From UBA4781 sp963556045 (GTDB lineage: Bacteria; Chloroflexota; Anaerolineae; Anaerolineales; Anaerolineaceae), in contig CAUVYA020000002.1 of NCBI GenBank assembly GCA_963556045.3, positions 1,302,001 to 1,366,000 on the forward strand: 64,000 nt of DNA, read 5' to 3'. Each line of letters starts with the position of its first letter. Positions within the stretch are counted from its first letter, which is position 1. Both the position numbers and the translations under genes were made by a program. Shown here piece by piece: positions 50,318-59,766 of this stretch. The notes beneath the pieces are model-generated. The model had not been told where the DNA came from. It ran no database searches and saw nothing but the letters and a program-made list of their open reading frames with translations.

Positions 50318-52774
50318 TTATTCGCAGTTGGTTAATCGTTCCTGTTCTTCAAATACCTTGTGGATTTCTTCTTCGGGTAATGGATGGTAAAAGTAATAAC
50401 CCTGTCCATACTGGCATGCCATTTTTTCAAGTGCGTTTAATTGGGAGTTTGTTTCAATCCCTTCAGCAATGATCTTCATATCGAGATCTTCTGCCATCTT
50501 CACCATGGATTGCACCAGCCGAGAACCTTTGGCGCTTTTTTCTAATTCCTGAATGAACAAGCGATCAATCTTGATGGTATCGACAGGAAAACGCTGTAAA
50601 TAACCGATCGAAGAGTAACCTGAACCAAAATCATCGATCTCCAACTGCACACCCAGATTATGGATCTCATCGAATAGATCAGTTACTATCTGTTGATTAT
50701 CAAGAAGCACCGTCTCTGTAATCTCCAAATGCAAAGCCGGAGGAGGTAATTTGGTTTCCTGCAGGATCGATTTTAATAAAGCCAGAAAATTTGGCTGCAT
50801 GAATTGTTTTCCTGAAAGATTAACGTTAATGCAAATATCATTGAACTGCGGATATTGCTCCATCCAACTCTTCAGGTGCGCGCAGGATTCTCGTAAAACC
50901 CATTCCCCGATCTCCACAATCAACCCGGTTGATTCGGCAACAGCGAGGAAGTCTATCGGATGTAGTAATCCCAAACGGGGATGATCCCAGCGCAATAATG
51001 CTTCAAATCCGGTTAGTTTCTTCTCTTTCAATGTAAAGATGGGTTGATAATGCACAATAAAATCTTTACCCACCGCCGAATGCATTTCTGATTCCAGTTT
51101 GATGCGAGAAAGCATTTCAGTTCGTAAAGGAGCGTTGAAGATCTTATACTGTGCTTTCCCACACTCCTTGGCGTGATACATGGCAATATCTGCATCCTGT
51201 AAGACTGTTTCTGCATTGTTATAACTCTGATCAATGTCTTTTACAATCCCTATGCTTGCAGTGATGAAAAATTTCTGTCCATCAATAGTATGCGGAGCAA
51301 AGAGAGCTTCTTGAATACGATCTGCGACCTCTATTGCATTATCCACTTCGGTTTGATCTTCCAGCAAGATAGTAAATTCATCCCCGCCTAATCGGGCGAA
51401 CGTGTCACTTTTTCTGATGCATTGCTGTATACGGGCTACAAAATCGATCAATAAGCAATCCCCCGCTGAATGCCCAAGGCAGTCATTGACTGACTTGAAT
51501 TGATCTAAATCGATGAACAATACAGCATAGGAATAATGAGAATCGCGCTTTGATAATTCAATGGCATGATCCAAACGATCAAGGAGAAGAGTTCGGTTGG
51601 GTAGTTTTGTAAGCGGGTCATGGAGTGCATCAAATGCCAGCTGTTCTTCAATTCTTTTTCGCTCCTTGATCTCATGACGAAGATCATTATTCATAGTTTG
51701 AAGACTTAACGATTTCTGACGAATTACAGTAATTGCCTGCTTTAGCTCCACATTGAGTTTTTTGTTTTCGGTAATCACGAGATACTGACGCAGTAAGACA
51801 GCTGCGGTGATCACTCCGATCATAAGAATAAGGAATTGATAGCTCACGATGTTTTGATCCTCTATGGTAAAGAACAGAAATGTATAGCAAAAAAAGATAA
51901 AAATGTATGGCAATCGGTCTCGAATTTCTTCAATATCATACGTATCTGAAAGACGGACTGCTGGTTTCTCCCGTTCAACTTCCTGGATATCCTGGGTCTT
52001 TGCATGAACCAAACCTGCTATGCCCATCAGCAGATAACCGAACACCCATCCAATATCCACCCATCCCCCGCTTACATACGAGTCAGTTAGAGATTGAACG
52101 CTAAAAAGAATGTCAGTAACAATTTGGAATAAAATGCTTAAGGCGAGAAACAGGTATGCATTTTGCAGTTTGCCCTTATGGTTTTTATACAACAGGATCA
52201 ATAATGCTGCGAACAACATGATATCCCCCGCAGGATAAGCAAGCGTTAGGAATTGAATAAGAAAAGTATTTTCATGGAGATTCGCCGTCAGAGGTGCGAT
52301 CAATGTAATCCAGAACACCAGCGCAGCCGATAGAAATATGATCAGTGCGTCAAGCCATTTCTTGGCTCCATCCAGCTTACTTGTTTTATCTGTTGGGATA
52401 TAAAACATCCCGAATAGCAGGAGTGGGTAGCAAAGCAGATAAAAAACATCAGCCAGTGAAGGGAAAGGTTCAATGAACAACACACTTTCATAGACAAACC
52501 AGAGCACATCTCCCAGCATGAATGCCAGTTGCGAAAGCGCAATCAATAACCAGGCATGCGATAACCTCTTCGATTGTTCCCGGGATGATATGGATGCATA
52601 CCACAGGCAAATCACTGAGATGAGATTCAATACAATAAAAAGGATGTTGGAAATTAAAACATTGGATCCTTCTTCAGGATAAAAGAACAATGCGACAATG
52701 TTCACTACTGTGCCTGCCAGTAAGAACGCGGTCAGATATTTAATTTTTGATCCATAATGCAGTGGTTTCTCCAT
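50318..52774 (-). CDS. Membrane GGDEF-EAL c-di-GMP enzyme
   Basis: 818 aa. About nine N-terminal membrane helices (to residue ~350) form a sensor of unrecognised type, followed by a short coiled coil (SLQTMNNDLRHEIKERKRI) and a GGDEF domain (~375-540). ARLGGDEFTILL is intact, with an RKSD inhibitory site 5 residues before GGDEF. The EAL domain (~555-800) carries FEALLRWDHPRLG, NVNLSGKQFMQP, IDDFGSGYSS and IIAEGIETNSQ, all metal-binding residues apparently present. Could make or break c-di-GMP; with both motifs intact the direction is not predictable. Monocistronic. Confidence 0.93.
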   Translation of the reverse strand: MEKPLHYGSKIKYLTAFLLAGTVVNIVALFFYPEEGSNVLISNILFIVLNLISVICLWYASISSREQSKRLSHAWLLIALSQLAFMLGDVLWFVYESVLFIEPFPSLADVFYLLCYPLLLFGMFYIPTDKTSKLDGAKKWLDALIIFLSAALVFWITLIAPLTANLHENTFLIQFLTLAYPAGDIMLFAALLILLYKNHKGKLQNAYLFLALSILFQIVTDILFSVQSLTDSYVSGGWVDIGWVFGYLLMGIAGLVHAKTQDIQEVEREKPAVRLSDTYDIEEIRDRLPYIFIFFCYTFLFFTIEDQNIVSYQFLILMIGVITAAVLLRQYLVITENKKLNVELKQAITVIRQKSLSLQTMNNDLRHEIKERKRIEEQLAFDALHDPLTKLPNRTLLLDRLDHAIELSKRDSHYSYAVLFIDLDQFKSVNDCLGHSAGDCLLIDFVARIQQCIRKSDTFARLGGDEFTILLEDQTEVDNAIEVADRIQEALFAPHTIDGQKFFITASIGIVKDIDQSYNNAETVLQDADIAMYHAKECGKAQYKIFNAPLRTEMLSRIKLESEMHSAVGKDFIVHYQPIFTLKEKKLTGFEALLRWDHPRLGLLHPIDFLAVAESTGLIVEIGEWVLRESCAHLKSWMEQYPQFNDICINVNLSGKQFMQPNFLALLKSILQETKLPPPALHLEITETVLLDNQQIVTDLFDEIHNLGVQLEIDDFGSGYSSIGYLQRFPVDTIKIDRLFIQELEKSAKGSRLVQSMVKMAEDLDMKIIAEGIETNSQLNALEKMACQYGQGYYFYHPLPEEEIHKVFEEQERLTNCE

Positions 52775-52893
52775 GTATGCTCCAATAAAGTTACGATGTG
52801 CTACCAGGTTCCTTGTACTCTATCAATAAAAATGTTTTCGCGTTAATCATTACAAGATTCATGCCATTTTTTGATCCCTGCTTTCTTTAAATG

Positions 52894-52922
52894 AAAAGAC
52901 CTGGCGTTATTGCCAGGTCTTT
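52894..52922 (-). terminator. Terminator of the permease/zinc-ribbon unit
   Basis: AAAGACCTGGC / GCCAGGTCTTT, 11 bp, 6-nt loop, with TTTT on the minus strand; 16 bp after the zinc-ribbon stop. Confidence 0.88.
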
Positions 52923-52937
52923 CAACAAAATGCGTCC

Positions 52938-53090
52938 TTAACAATAATCGGTCTCAGCAGAAACGACCACTGCCCCACAGTAGGGGCATTTTAGGTCTTC
53001 TTTGATCTCACCAGCCAGAATGACCTCTTCCGTATACCCGGTATCACGTTTACATTTATAACAAATGATCGGTTTATATTCATTTTCCAT
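52938..53090 (-). CDS. 50-residue zinc-ribbon protein overlapping the permease gene
   Basis: Short open frame of 50 codons: ICYKCKRDTGYTEEV with a CxxC, then LKCPYCGAVVV with the second CxxC, and a final Cys. Reads as a compact zinc ribbon. Its ATG (53090) overlaps the last 11 bases of the permease gene in another frame, indicating translational coupling, and a strong terminator follows the stop. Likely a metal-binding partner of the permease. Confidence 0.8.
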   Translation of the reverse strand: MENEYKPIICYKCKRDTGYTEEVILAGEIKEDLKCPYCGAVVVSAETDYC

Positions 53091-54549
53091 GATCTACTCG
53101 CTCCCTGTTTTTGTGTCTTTTCAGCAATCCTATCACTCCACCTACCCCGACCACAAAAAGAATTCCGAATAAGATGATCCAAACGATGTTTTTCCCATCC
53201 ACCCATGCCCCATAGATCAGTCCTGCCAGAGTGCTGAACAATGCCACCCAGGCAACATACACCCAGGCTTTCAAACGCCCGATAATGGTTGCGGTAATGA
53301 GAATGCTCTGCAAGCTTAATTCTGGGTCGGAAATGAGATACGCCAATAAAGGACCACGGTGCATTCCCAAATTCAGAAACATTTGAGCAATGGGAACTTC
53401 TACCAGAGTTGGAAAGTACATGAAAACACCGAACAAGACACCAATAAGATTGCCTGTGAATGTATTTTTTCCTGCCAGATTCCTCACCCACTCTGGATTA
53501 ATCACTTCACGAATGATCCCGACCACAAAAACTCCCACGATCAGTAAGGGTAAGATCTGTTTGATGAATTTCCAACTTTCCCATAAGAAATCACGTTTTT
53601 CCTGTTCAGTGAGATGAAATCGTAATATCCAGCCCAGAAGGATCACACATGCAAGCACACCCATGAATTTCCCGGTTATCTGGATCGTTAAACCAGATGA
53701 AGAAGGAGATAGCCCCAGTGCCGCCAGCAGTAGTGTTAATCCCAGCAGACTCACCGCTGCCCACGTCCAACCATTGAAACCTTCATGGATCTTTTCTATT
53801 CCCTTCCATGCGCTTAATCCGATCAGAGCCAGCATCACGATCATGCTCACCCCTTGCAGCGTCAGTCCTTCTTCCCCTCTGGAAGGATCAAATGGCACAA
53901 GCTGATTGAGTTTCGCTTGAAACACATCCAAACCATTCACAGGAATCGTCCACTCAAAATAACTATGCTGTAGAAAACCTACCTGTAGTGTTCCCACCAG
54001 CAACAGTGCCACCATTATCAAGATAAACGTAGTGGTTGCGGGGCGCATGCTGGCTCTTCCAGCGAAGAGTGCATCCGTTTGCTGGTCGTGTTCTTCGTCT
54101 TCTTTGTGGAAAATAAGCGCCATTAACAATCCAATCCCGATGCCGAAAGCCAGGGAAAGAACAAGCCTGGCTACAGCCAGATCAAGACCGATGACAGTAC
54201 CTGTATAGGTAAGCGCTAGAATATTAACTGCCGGTGCAACGAATAAAAAGGTAATAGCAGGTCCGATTCCAGCACCCTTCTTATAAATCCCTGCAAACAG
54301 GGGTATAACGGTACACGAGCAAACTGCCAGCAGAAATCCCGCTGCGGCTGCTGCAGGATACGAGATCATTTTGGGTGTATTTCTGCCCAGATATCGCGTG
54401 ATCATTTCTTTGGGGATAAAAGAAGTCATCGCACCTGCGATCAGAAAAGCGGGTAATAAACACAGCAGTACGTGGGCTGCCAGATAAGAAGCCAGGTTCG
54501 CCAAGCCGCTGAACAACAAATCCGGAATACCATTAATAATAGAGTTCAT
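53080..54549 (-). CDS. Permease of the DUF318/ArsP-like family (metal or metalloid efflux)
   Basis: 489 aa, about ten membrane helices in two bundles. Signature AVCSCTVIPLFAGIYKKGAG with the conserved CSC pair, then FVAPAVNILALTYTG; the second half has YFPTLVEVPIAQMFLNLGM and PLLAYLISDPELS. A long polar loop (~165-265) joins the halves. Family members export trivalent organoarsenicals, copper or zinc, or are uncharacterised. The neighbouring ArsR repressor and CxxC thioredoxin favour a metalloid or metal stress role. It has its own operator/promoter region (54567-54589) after a terminator, and is coupled to the zinc-ribbon gene. Confidence 0.88.
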   Translation of the reverse strand: MNSIINGIPDLLFSGLANLASYLAAHVLLCLLPAFLIAGAMTSFIPKEMITRYLGRNTPKMISYPAAAAAGFLLAVCSCTVIPLFAGIYKKGAGIGPAITFLFVAPAVNILALTYTGTVIGLDLAVARLVLSLAFGIGIGLLMALIFHKEDEEHDQQTDALFAGRASMRPATTTFILIMVALLLVGTLQVGFLQHSYFEWTIPVNGLDVFQAKLNQLVPFDPSRGEEGLTLQGVSMIVMLALIGLSAWKGIEKIHEGFNGWTWAAVSLLGLTLLLAALGLSPSSSGLTIQITGKFMGVLACVILLGWILRFHLTEQEKRDFLWESWKFIKQILPLLIVGVFVVGIIREVINPEWVRNLAGKNTFTGNLIGVLFGVFMYFPTLVEVPIAQMFLNLGMHRGPLLAYLISDPELSLQSILITATIIGRLKAWVYVAWVALFSTLAGLIYGAWVDGKNIVWIILFGILFVVGVGGVIGLLKRHKNRERVDHGK

Positions 54550-54566
54550 ACTTCATCCTTTTATAA

Positions 54567-54589
54567 TATTCGATTTATTGAATATATTC
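54567..54589. promoter_or_regulatory. Probable ArsR operator upstream of the permease
   Basis: Inverted repeat TATTC...GAATA (54567-54571 / 54580-54584) and the adjoining palindrome GAATATATTC (54580-54589). The string TTGAATATATT (54578-54588) recurs at 55325-55335 in front of arsR, which suggests both units are controlled by the same repressor. Confidence 0.7.
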
Positions 54590-54592
54590 ATA

Positions 54593-54624
54593 CAAAAAAA
54601 AATTGTCCCATACTATCTGGGACA
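54593..54624 (-). terminator. Terminator between thioredoxin-like and permease genes
   Basis: TGTCCCA / TGGGACA (54604-54610 / 54618-54624), followed on the minus strand by AATTTTTTTT; it ends the arsR-thioredoxin transcript. Confidence 0.85.
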
Positions 54625-54640
54625 TACATACATCCATGAA

Positions 54641-54892
54641 TCAGTCAACAGAAGCGGCTGCGCGAATCCAATCTTCAATTTCAATTTCAGCAGGAATACG
54701 ACCGCTGGATACAATCTTTCCATTCACAATCAATCCCGGTGTGCTCATCACTCCCAATTCCGCAATCTCCACGAAATTCGTTACTTTGATAAACTCAGCC
54801 TGTGCATCGAGCTTATCCACTACTTTACGGGTAACCTGTTCTAACCGTTTGCAATTCGCGCACCCGCCACCAAGAATTTTTATCTCAACCAT
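54641..54892 (-). CDS. Small thioredoxin-like protein (MTH895/TM0996 family)
   Basis: 83 aa. Glutaredoxin-like fold with redox motif GGCANCKRL (CANC, residues 11-14) and the cis-Pro loop VMSTPGLIVNGKIVSSG. Members are frequently encoded next to ArsR regulators and DUF318 permeases, as here, and are thought to reduce or carry the metalloid. It starts 35 bp after arsR. Confidence 0.93.
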   Translation of the reverse strand: MVEIKILGGGCANCKRLEQVTRKVVDKLDAQAEFIKVTNFVEIAELGVMSTPGLIVNGKIVSSGRIPAEIEIEDWIRAAASVD

Positions 54893-54927
54893 ATTCTCTC
54901 CTTTTTTCTGTGTTTTTATCCTGAAAT

Positions 54928-55320
54928 TTATGAATCTGATCTCTCATTTACAACGTGTGCTTCCTCACAATGAGGGCAGACACATTTCTTTATAATAAGC
55001 TGCTCTTCGATCTGTGGAATTTCATCCTGTCTCAACCCAGCGACCAATCCGGCTTTCACGATCAGTTCAAAAACATCTTGAGAAGAGACCCGATAAAAGA
55101 TATATTTACCTTCCCGGCGAGTTTTCAATAAGCCCACGTCGCGCAGCGCCATCAGATGTTGAGAGATATACGCCTGGCGTTTATTCAATGCTGTTTCAAG
55201 GTGGCATACACACGCTTCACCTTTGCCAATCGCCATCAATATCTTTATTCGAAAAGGATTGCCCAGAACAGCTAAAAGCTTAGATGATTTCTTCTCAAAA
55301 ACAGATTTTTTCATATTCAT
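54928..55320 (-). CDS. ArsR-family metal-responsive repressor
   Basis: 130 aa from ATG 55320 (ATG 55314 is an alternative; the longer frame to 55404 crosses the promoter). Winged helix with LAVLGNPFRIKILMAIGKGE, then ACVCHLETALNKRQAYISQH and a wing RREGKYIFYRV. A Cys-x-Cys in the ACVCHL helix matches the ELCVCDL-type metalloid site of ArsR. A C-terminal CVCPHCEEAH adds further thiols and is unusual. Likely senses As, Sb or a soft metal and represses itself, the thioredoxin gene and the permease. Confidence 0.93.
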   Translation of the reverse strand: MNMKKSVFEKKSSKLLAVLGNPFRIKILMAIGKGEACVCHLETALNKRQAYISQHLMALRDVGLLKTRREGKYIFYRVSSQDVFELIVKAGLVAGLRQDEIPQIEEQLIIKKCVCPHCEEAHVVNERSDS

Positions 55321-55324
55321 AAGA

Positions 55325-55338
55325 TTGAATATATTATA
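55325..55338 (-). promoter_or_regulatory. arsR promoter -10 overlapping operator half-site
   Basis: TATAAT (55333-55338 on the minus strand) overlaps TTGAATATATT (55325-55335), the string shared with the permease upstream region. The start codon is only 12 bp after the -10, so the leader is very short. Confidence 0.65.
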
Positions 55339-55484
55339 CTCCATAAGTTTAACTATATAAAAATCCTGTTCCATCATCGTTGATCGTCCAAGTTTTTCAA
55401 TCAATTCACACCTGCTTTTTTATACTATTCTAATAACTCTCGTTTGTTTTTGGGGTTAAATTAATGGAAAGGAAGGAGTTTATT

Positions 55485-55724
55485 ATGAATATTTTTGTAT
55501 TATTGATCGTAGGTGTGGTGGCAGGATTTCTGGCTGATAAATTGGTTAAAAATACCTTTGGTACAGTTGGAGATATCCTCATAGGTATCGCCGGTTCCTT
55601 TGTAGGAAACTGGCTCTTCTCTCTACTGGGATTTCAGTTCAGCGGTTTGTTATGGGATATCATCTCGGCAACTGCTGGCGCCGCAGTTTTACTGCTGGTT
55701 GTGAACTTGTTCAAAAAGAAATAA
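55485..55724 (+). CDS. GlsB/YeaQ/YmgE-family small membrane protein
   Basis: 79 aa from ATG 55485 (AAGGAAGGAG site). Three membrane helices rich in Gly and Ala: VLLIVGVVAGFLADKLV, GTVGDILIGIAGSFVGNWLF, IISATAGAAVLLLVV. Transglycosylase-associated family, often stress-induced; molecular role unknown. Monocistronic, with a hairpin 40 bp downstream. Confidence 0.92.
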   Translation: MNIFVLLIVGVVAGFLADKLVKNTFGTVGDILIGIAGSFVGNWLFSLLGFQFSGLLWDIISATAGAAVLLLVVNLFKKK

Positions 55725-55763
55725 CATTTTCATATAATTCCCCAAAAAGCATCACGTAAAACA

Positions 55764-55795
55764 AAAGGATAGAGAAGATTCATGCTCTATCCTTT
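55764..55795 (+). terminator. Hairpin after the GlsB-family gene
   Basis: AAAGGATAGAG / CTCTATCCTTT, 11 bp, 10-nt loop, then CTGTATCTTTAAAC. Moderate. Confidence 0.7.
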
Positions 55796-55965
55796 CTGTA
55801 TCTTTAAACCAGTTGACAAATCTCTTTATGTGTTAATAATTCGAATTTCATTTTAAGCAGCTCGTTTTCTTCACAGAATCTAACCCGCAGTCACAAAATT
55901 CTCAAGGAAAAAACGTTCCGCAATCTCACCTATATAAATGTGTTATTATCTACCATAAAAGAAAA

Positions 55966-57546
55966 ATGGTACACGAAAGAACCCTCCTTATTGTTTTTAA
56001 TATCATATCGGCTCTGGCGACTTCGATAGGTTTCTTCATTGTGATCAAAAAACGAGAGAACGCAGGAAGCACCGCTACCTATCTGGCGATGGTACTGGCA
56101 GCCACTACTTTGTATGCCGCAGGATATGCGCTGGAATTAGCCAGCAATACGCTGGAATCGATCATATTCTGGGTGAAGATCGAACACATTGGTATTGAAC
56201 TGATCGCACCTTCCTGGCTGTTGTTTTCGTTGATCATGACAGGCAGGAAAAAATATATCACTCCTTTGAGGATCGCAGGGATATTTAGTATCCCGGTGAT
56301 CGTTTTATTTTCCGTATTTCTGGGTAATTTTCATCTCAACCCTCAACTAACGATCAATGCTCCTTTTCCAACCCTATCATACCAGCGAGGCTTCTTTTCT
56401 TGGCTGGGTGTCGGATATCTAAGCACCTATCTGATGGCAAGCTTTGTTCTTTTTCTTTTGATGTACCTGAAATCTGCACCCGCATTTCGAAAACAAGCCT
56501 TCACCCTATTAATCTCCGGGATGCTGCCCTGGGTAGGAATGCTCGCTTCGATCGTGAATCTCTCACCTTATAATCTTGATCTGGCTCCATTGGCAGCAAG
56601 CATTAGCGGAATCATTTTCCTTGTTACCCATCAGCGTCTGCAAATTCTGGATATCGTACCTCTGGCTCGCGATGTCATTTTTGAAGGAATGGGGGATGGA
56701 ATTCTGGTGCTCGATAACTTCAATCGCATCGTCGATCACAACCCTTCTTTATTAAAGATTTTCCCCTCAATAACTCCCAGTGTGATCGGGCAATCTTTCC
56801 AGAAAATCTTTCTGCATCATCCTGACTTAGTGCAGATAGTAGATGAGCATACTGAGGACATCATAGAGATTAAAGTCAAATCAGAGAAAGGGTCCTTTCA
56901 TTACCGATGTGCCCTCTCACCGTTATCAGGACCTCACAATAATCCAGTTGGGAAGATCATTACTTTCCATGATTACACTGAAGTAAAGCTTCTGATCGAT
57001 CAACTCAGTGATCTGGCAACCATTGACAATTTAACCGGAATTTACAACCGCCGTTATTTCTGTGAACTGGCACAAAAAGAAATATCACGAGCTGAACGAT
57101 ACAATCAATTTCTTTCTCTGATCATTTTTGATCTGGATTTCTTCAAACAGGTCAACGACACATACGGTCATGCCGCCGGAGATGCCGTTCTGGCAAAAGT
57201 GGTCAGTATCTTCGATCAGCGTTTAAGAAAATATGATATTATGGGGCGTTTTGGCGGCGATGAATTTCTGATCCTGCTTCCTAAAACCAATCTCGAAGAT
57301 GCCACTGCATTGGCAGAAGAATTGAGAACAACCCTTGAGCGATCTGAGATCATCTATGAAGAACATTCTTTCCTTATCAAAGCCAGTTTTGGTGTGACCG
57401 GTATGCCTGTTATTAAAACAATTTCCCTGGAAGAAATGATCCGTTGCGTAGATGATGCCATGTACAAAGCCAAACAAACGGGGCGCAATCGCATAGAAGT
57501 CTACTCTCCAGACGAGAGAAACGATACTCTGCCACAATCCGGCTAG
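55966..57546 (+). CDS. Diguanylate cyclase with 7TM sensor and PAS-like domain
   Basis: 526 aa. Seven N-terminal membrane helices (to ~225) of the histidine-kinase-7TM type, with YAAGYALELASNTLESIIFW and the PSWLLFSLIMTG segment. A PAS-like domain (~235-345, GDGILVLDNFNRIVDHN) precedes a GGDEF domain (~355-515) with DLATIDNLTGIYNRRYF, DLDFFKQVNDTYGHAAGD and GRFGGDEFLILLP. An RKYD inhibitory site lies 5 residues before GGDEF. Active c-di-GMP synthase expected. No ribosome site is evident before ATG 55966. Monocistronic. Confidence 0.93.
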   Translation: MVHERTLLIVFNIISALATSIGFFIVIKKRENAGSTATYLAMVLAATTLYAAGYALELASNTLESIIFWVKIEHIGIELIAPSWLLFSLIMTGRKKYITPLRIAGIFSIPVIVLFSVFLGNFHLNPQLTINAPFPTLSYQRGFFSWLGVGYLSTYLMASFVLFLLMYLKSAPAFRKQAFTLLISGMLPWVGMLASIVNLSPYNLDLAPLAASISGIIFLVTHQRLQILDIVPLARDVIFEGMGDGILVLDNFNRIVDHNPSLLKIFPSITPSVIGQSFQKIFLHHPDLVQIVDEHTEDIIEIKVKSEKGSFHYRCALSPLSGPHNNPVGKIITFHDYTEVKLLIDQLSDLATIDNLTGIYNRRYFCELAQKEISRAERYNQFLSLIIFDLDFFKQVNDTYGHAAGDAVLAKVVSIFDQRLRKYDIMGRFGGDEFLILLPKTNLEDATALAEELRTTLERSEIIYEEHSFLIKASFGVTGMPVIKTISLEEMIRCVDDAMYKAKQTGRNRIEVYSPDERNDTLPQSG

Positions 57547-57748
57547 AATCCGATTCTAATCAAGCAGAGATTTCCTTCTGCAACATATCAAAGACGGCTC
57601 ATCCAGTTTTTTCTGATTAGTCTTTTTATCGTTTTGTGACCCGAAAATTATTTTTGTTGATCTCCATGCAATACCACCAGATAGAATTCGGGGTAGCTTC
57701 CTGTCCATTCTTACACTACAATACAGGTATAAAGACAGGAGAAATTGG

Positions 57749-58102
57749 ATGAAAAGATTTTTATACTGGTTACCAAGGGCACTGGGGATTGCGTTCATCC
57801 TTTTTATCAGCCTGTTCGCGCTGGATGTATTCAGCGCTGAAGAACCCCTTTCTTATCAGATGCTTGCCTTTCTCATCCATATGATCCCATCTTTTATCCT
57901 GATCGCCATTCTGCTGGTAGCATGGAAATGGCAATTGGTCGGCGGGATACTGTATATCATCGCTGGATTGATCTACCTGATATTCACTGGAGGAATGCCG
58001 TTGATGGTTTACGCGCTCATTTGCGGTCCGGCTTTCCTTATCGGGATCCTCTTCATCAACAATCATATTCTGGGGAAAAAAGAATCGCTTCCTTCTGAAT
58101 AA
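57749..58102 (+). CDS. Small four-helix membrane protein
   Basis: 117 aa, AGGAGA site. Four hydrophobic segments: PRALGIAFILFISLFAL, FLIHMIPSFILIAILLVAW, LVGGILYIIAGLIYLIF and LICGPAFLIGILFINN. The PRxLGIxFxxFISLFALDVF start and a conserved His before the second helix recur in small uncharacterised membrane proteins (DUF7670-like). Function unknown. Confidence 0.8.
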   Translation: MKRFLYWLPRALGIAFILFISLFALDVFSAEEPLSYQMLAFLIHMIPSFILIAILLVAWKWQLVGGILYIIAGLIYLIFTGGMPLMVYALICGPAFLIGILFINNHILGKKESLPSE

Positions 58103-58220
58103 GCCCTTTCTTTTCTCCATTTTCAAGCAAAGCGGCTAAATCCGGGTGAATGTCCCTTAACTCCTTTTCAATTTGATCCCATCCCCTATCCGGCATGGCA
58201 CGCTGCCATCTTGCAACGGA

Positions 58221-58772
58221 TCAATCACCCTGCGGTTCAGGGGCAGCATTTTGATATTTCTCAATGAAGGCAGCAGCGATCTGTGTATCGAACTGTTCAA
58301 AGCGCAGCAATCTTCCCCAGGATGTCATCACAACCGGTTGTTGAAGGGAATTCCATGGGAATGCGATCACTTTATACATATCAACCTCATCCATGATAGA
58401 CTTGATCTCCGTTTTCAAGCCATCACATTCCCGCGCGGTCAACAGGCTGCAGTTGTACCAGAAGATGACGTAGCCATGCTCGAGATTGTGAACCAGAAAA
58501 CCCTCAGGGTAGGTATAGGTACTGGTATCGAAGAAACGCGAGGCAAAATGTTCTTCATAATGACGCCCCGAAGTGGGCGGATCGCTGTTATAGGGACCAG
58601 GGTCAGAGCCTTCCGGCACATGACTTGAATCGGGTAAAACCTCCACTTTTTCTCCCAACGGGAAGTAATCAAGAAAAGGCAGTGTGCTGATCAGAACAAT
58701 CAAAACCAGGGCAATCCCTATCCAGCCAAACGGGGAGACGGTGAATTTCTTATGATGTTTTTGAGTACTCAT
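58221..58772 (-). CDS. DUF3105 membrane-anchored protein
   Basis: 183 aa. One N-terminal membrane helix (FGWIGIALVLIVLISTLPF) and an extracytoplasmic domain with DUF3105 hallmarks: YNSDPPTSGRHYEEHF, LVHNLEHGYVIFWYNCS and AFPWNSLQQPVVMTSWGRLL. The conserved His residues could bind a metal. Biological role not known. Preceded by GGAG before ATG 58772. Confidence 0.92.
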   Translation of the reverse strand: MSTQKHHKKFTVSPFGWIGIALVLIVLISTLPFLDYFPLGEKVEVLPDSSHVPEGSDPGPYNSDPPTSGRHYEEHFASRFFDTSTYTYPEGFLVHNLEHGYVIFWYNCSLLTARECDGLKTEIKSIMDEVDMYKVIAFPWNSLQQPVVMTSWGRLLRFEQFDTQIAAAFIEKYQNAAPEPQGD

Positions 58773-58923
58773 TTTTTCTCCAGATAGATGATGTACTCTT
58801 TTATATGATAATTATGACCTTATTTATATTAATGTTTCATACACAATATCGTCGAAGAATATAATGAAAGTTGCCCGTTTTGCATGAAATTAGCCGTATC
58901 GCTTCCACCTGTATAGGTGCGAT

Positions 58924-59766
58924 TTACCCACCCGCAAAGCGCGATACGCTTTTCAACGTCTGAACCAGAGGGATCTCATACGGTTGCAGCAATCCTTCCC
59001 AGGATAGCCGGAAATAGAGCGATTGCAGGAAATTTCTCGCGTTAGTACGAATATACATCTTTGCCGGCTGCTGCTGTACTGCAAGTACCGCTTCTGTAAA
59101 TTCCGCAATCCACTGGCAGATATCTTCATCCGGCACAGCATGCTGCCCGATGATCGAAAGCAGCACCGTGCCCAGACGTTCCTCCTCACCATGCGTGAAA
59201 ACCTGATGGGAATCACACACAACCCTGCTCACCACGTTTACAATATCCAGCAGATCACTGCTTGTCATCTCTTTACACAAAACCAACTCATCCAGTGCAT
59301 CCGCGGCATGGGCGATGGCATGCGCCCAACCCTTCCCTTCCACAAAACCACGCCGGTCTTGCTCCTCATCCAGAAAGCGGATCAATTCTTTTTTGACAGT
59401 CGTGATGTTTTGCGGGATGAGGTATGGCATACGGCGATGAGCATTCAACAATAACGGCAGCGCCAGCACTGAAAAAGCGCGTGTGAAAACACTATCGTTC
59501 TTCGTTTCCCCTATATGAAAGAACATATGCCGGTCATCCAGCATCGTATCCAGCAAAGCCAGCATCTGCTGCCCGGTCAACAATCCATCTTGATAGATCC
59601 ATCTGACGAATGTAGAATAGATGAGCTCATCACGTAGATGAGGGTCCGGTGAACCAATCCATTGTGTCATAGCCGCAATATATTCACCCACATCTCCATC
59701 TGGTTCAATTTGAAAATCTCTTACCCGAATCCGTTCCAGCTCGCACTTCAATTTCATTTCATCCAT
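58924..59766 (-). CDS. DUF2785 protein
   Basis: 280 aa, all-helical, cytosolic. Family marker GKGWAHAIAHAADALDEL, with DELIYSTFVRWIYQDGLLT upstream and LQSLYFRLSWEGLL near the end. Members are found near aminoglycoside-type genes or alone; no function is established. Monocistronic. Confidence 0.9.
   Translation of the reverse strand: MDEMKLKCELERIRVRDFQIEPDGDVGEYIAAMTQWIGSPDPHLRDELIYSTFVRWIYQDGLLTGQQMLALLDTMLDDRHMFFHIGETKNDSVFTRAFSVLALPLLLNAHRRMPYLIPQNITTVKKELIRFLDEEQDRRGFVEGKGWAHAIAHAADALDELVLCKEMTSSDLLDIVNVVSRVVCDSHQVFTHGEEERLGTVLLSIIGQHAVPDEDICQWIAEFTEAVLAVQQQPAKMYIRTNARNFLQSLYFRLSWEGLLQPYEIPLVQTLKSVSRFAGG

Noticed and set aside
58063..58200. A 46-codon minus-strand frame starting MPDRGWDQIEKELRDIHPDL, in frame with DUF3105 after its stop
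   Set aside because: Protein-like in composition, but it overlaps the 3' end of the four-helix membrane gene, has no ribosome site and no recognisable family. Kept only as a note.
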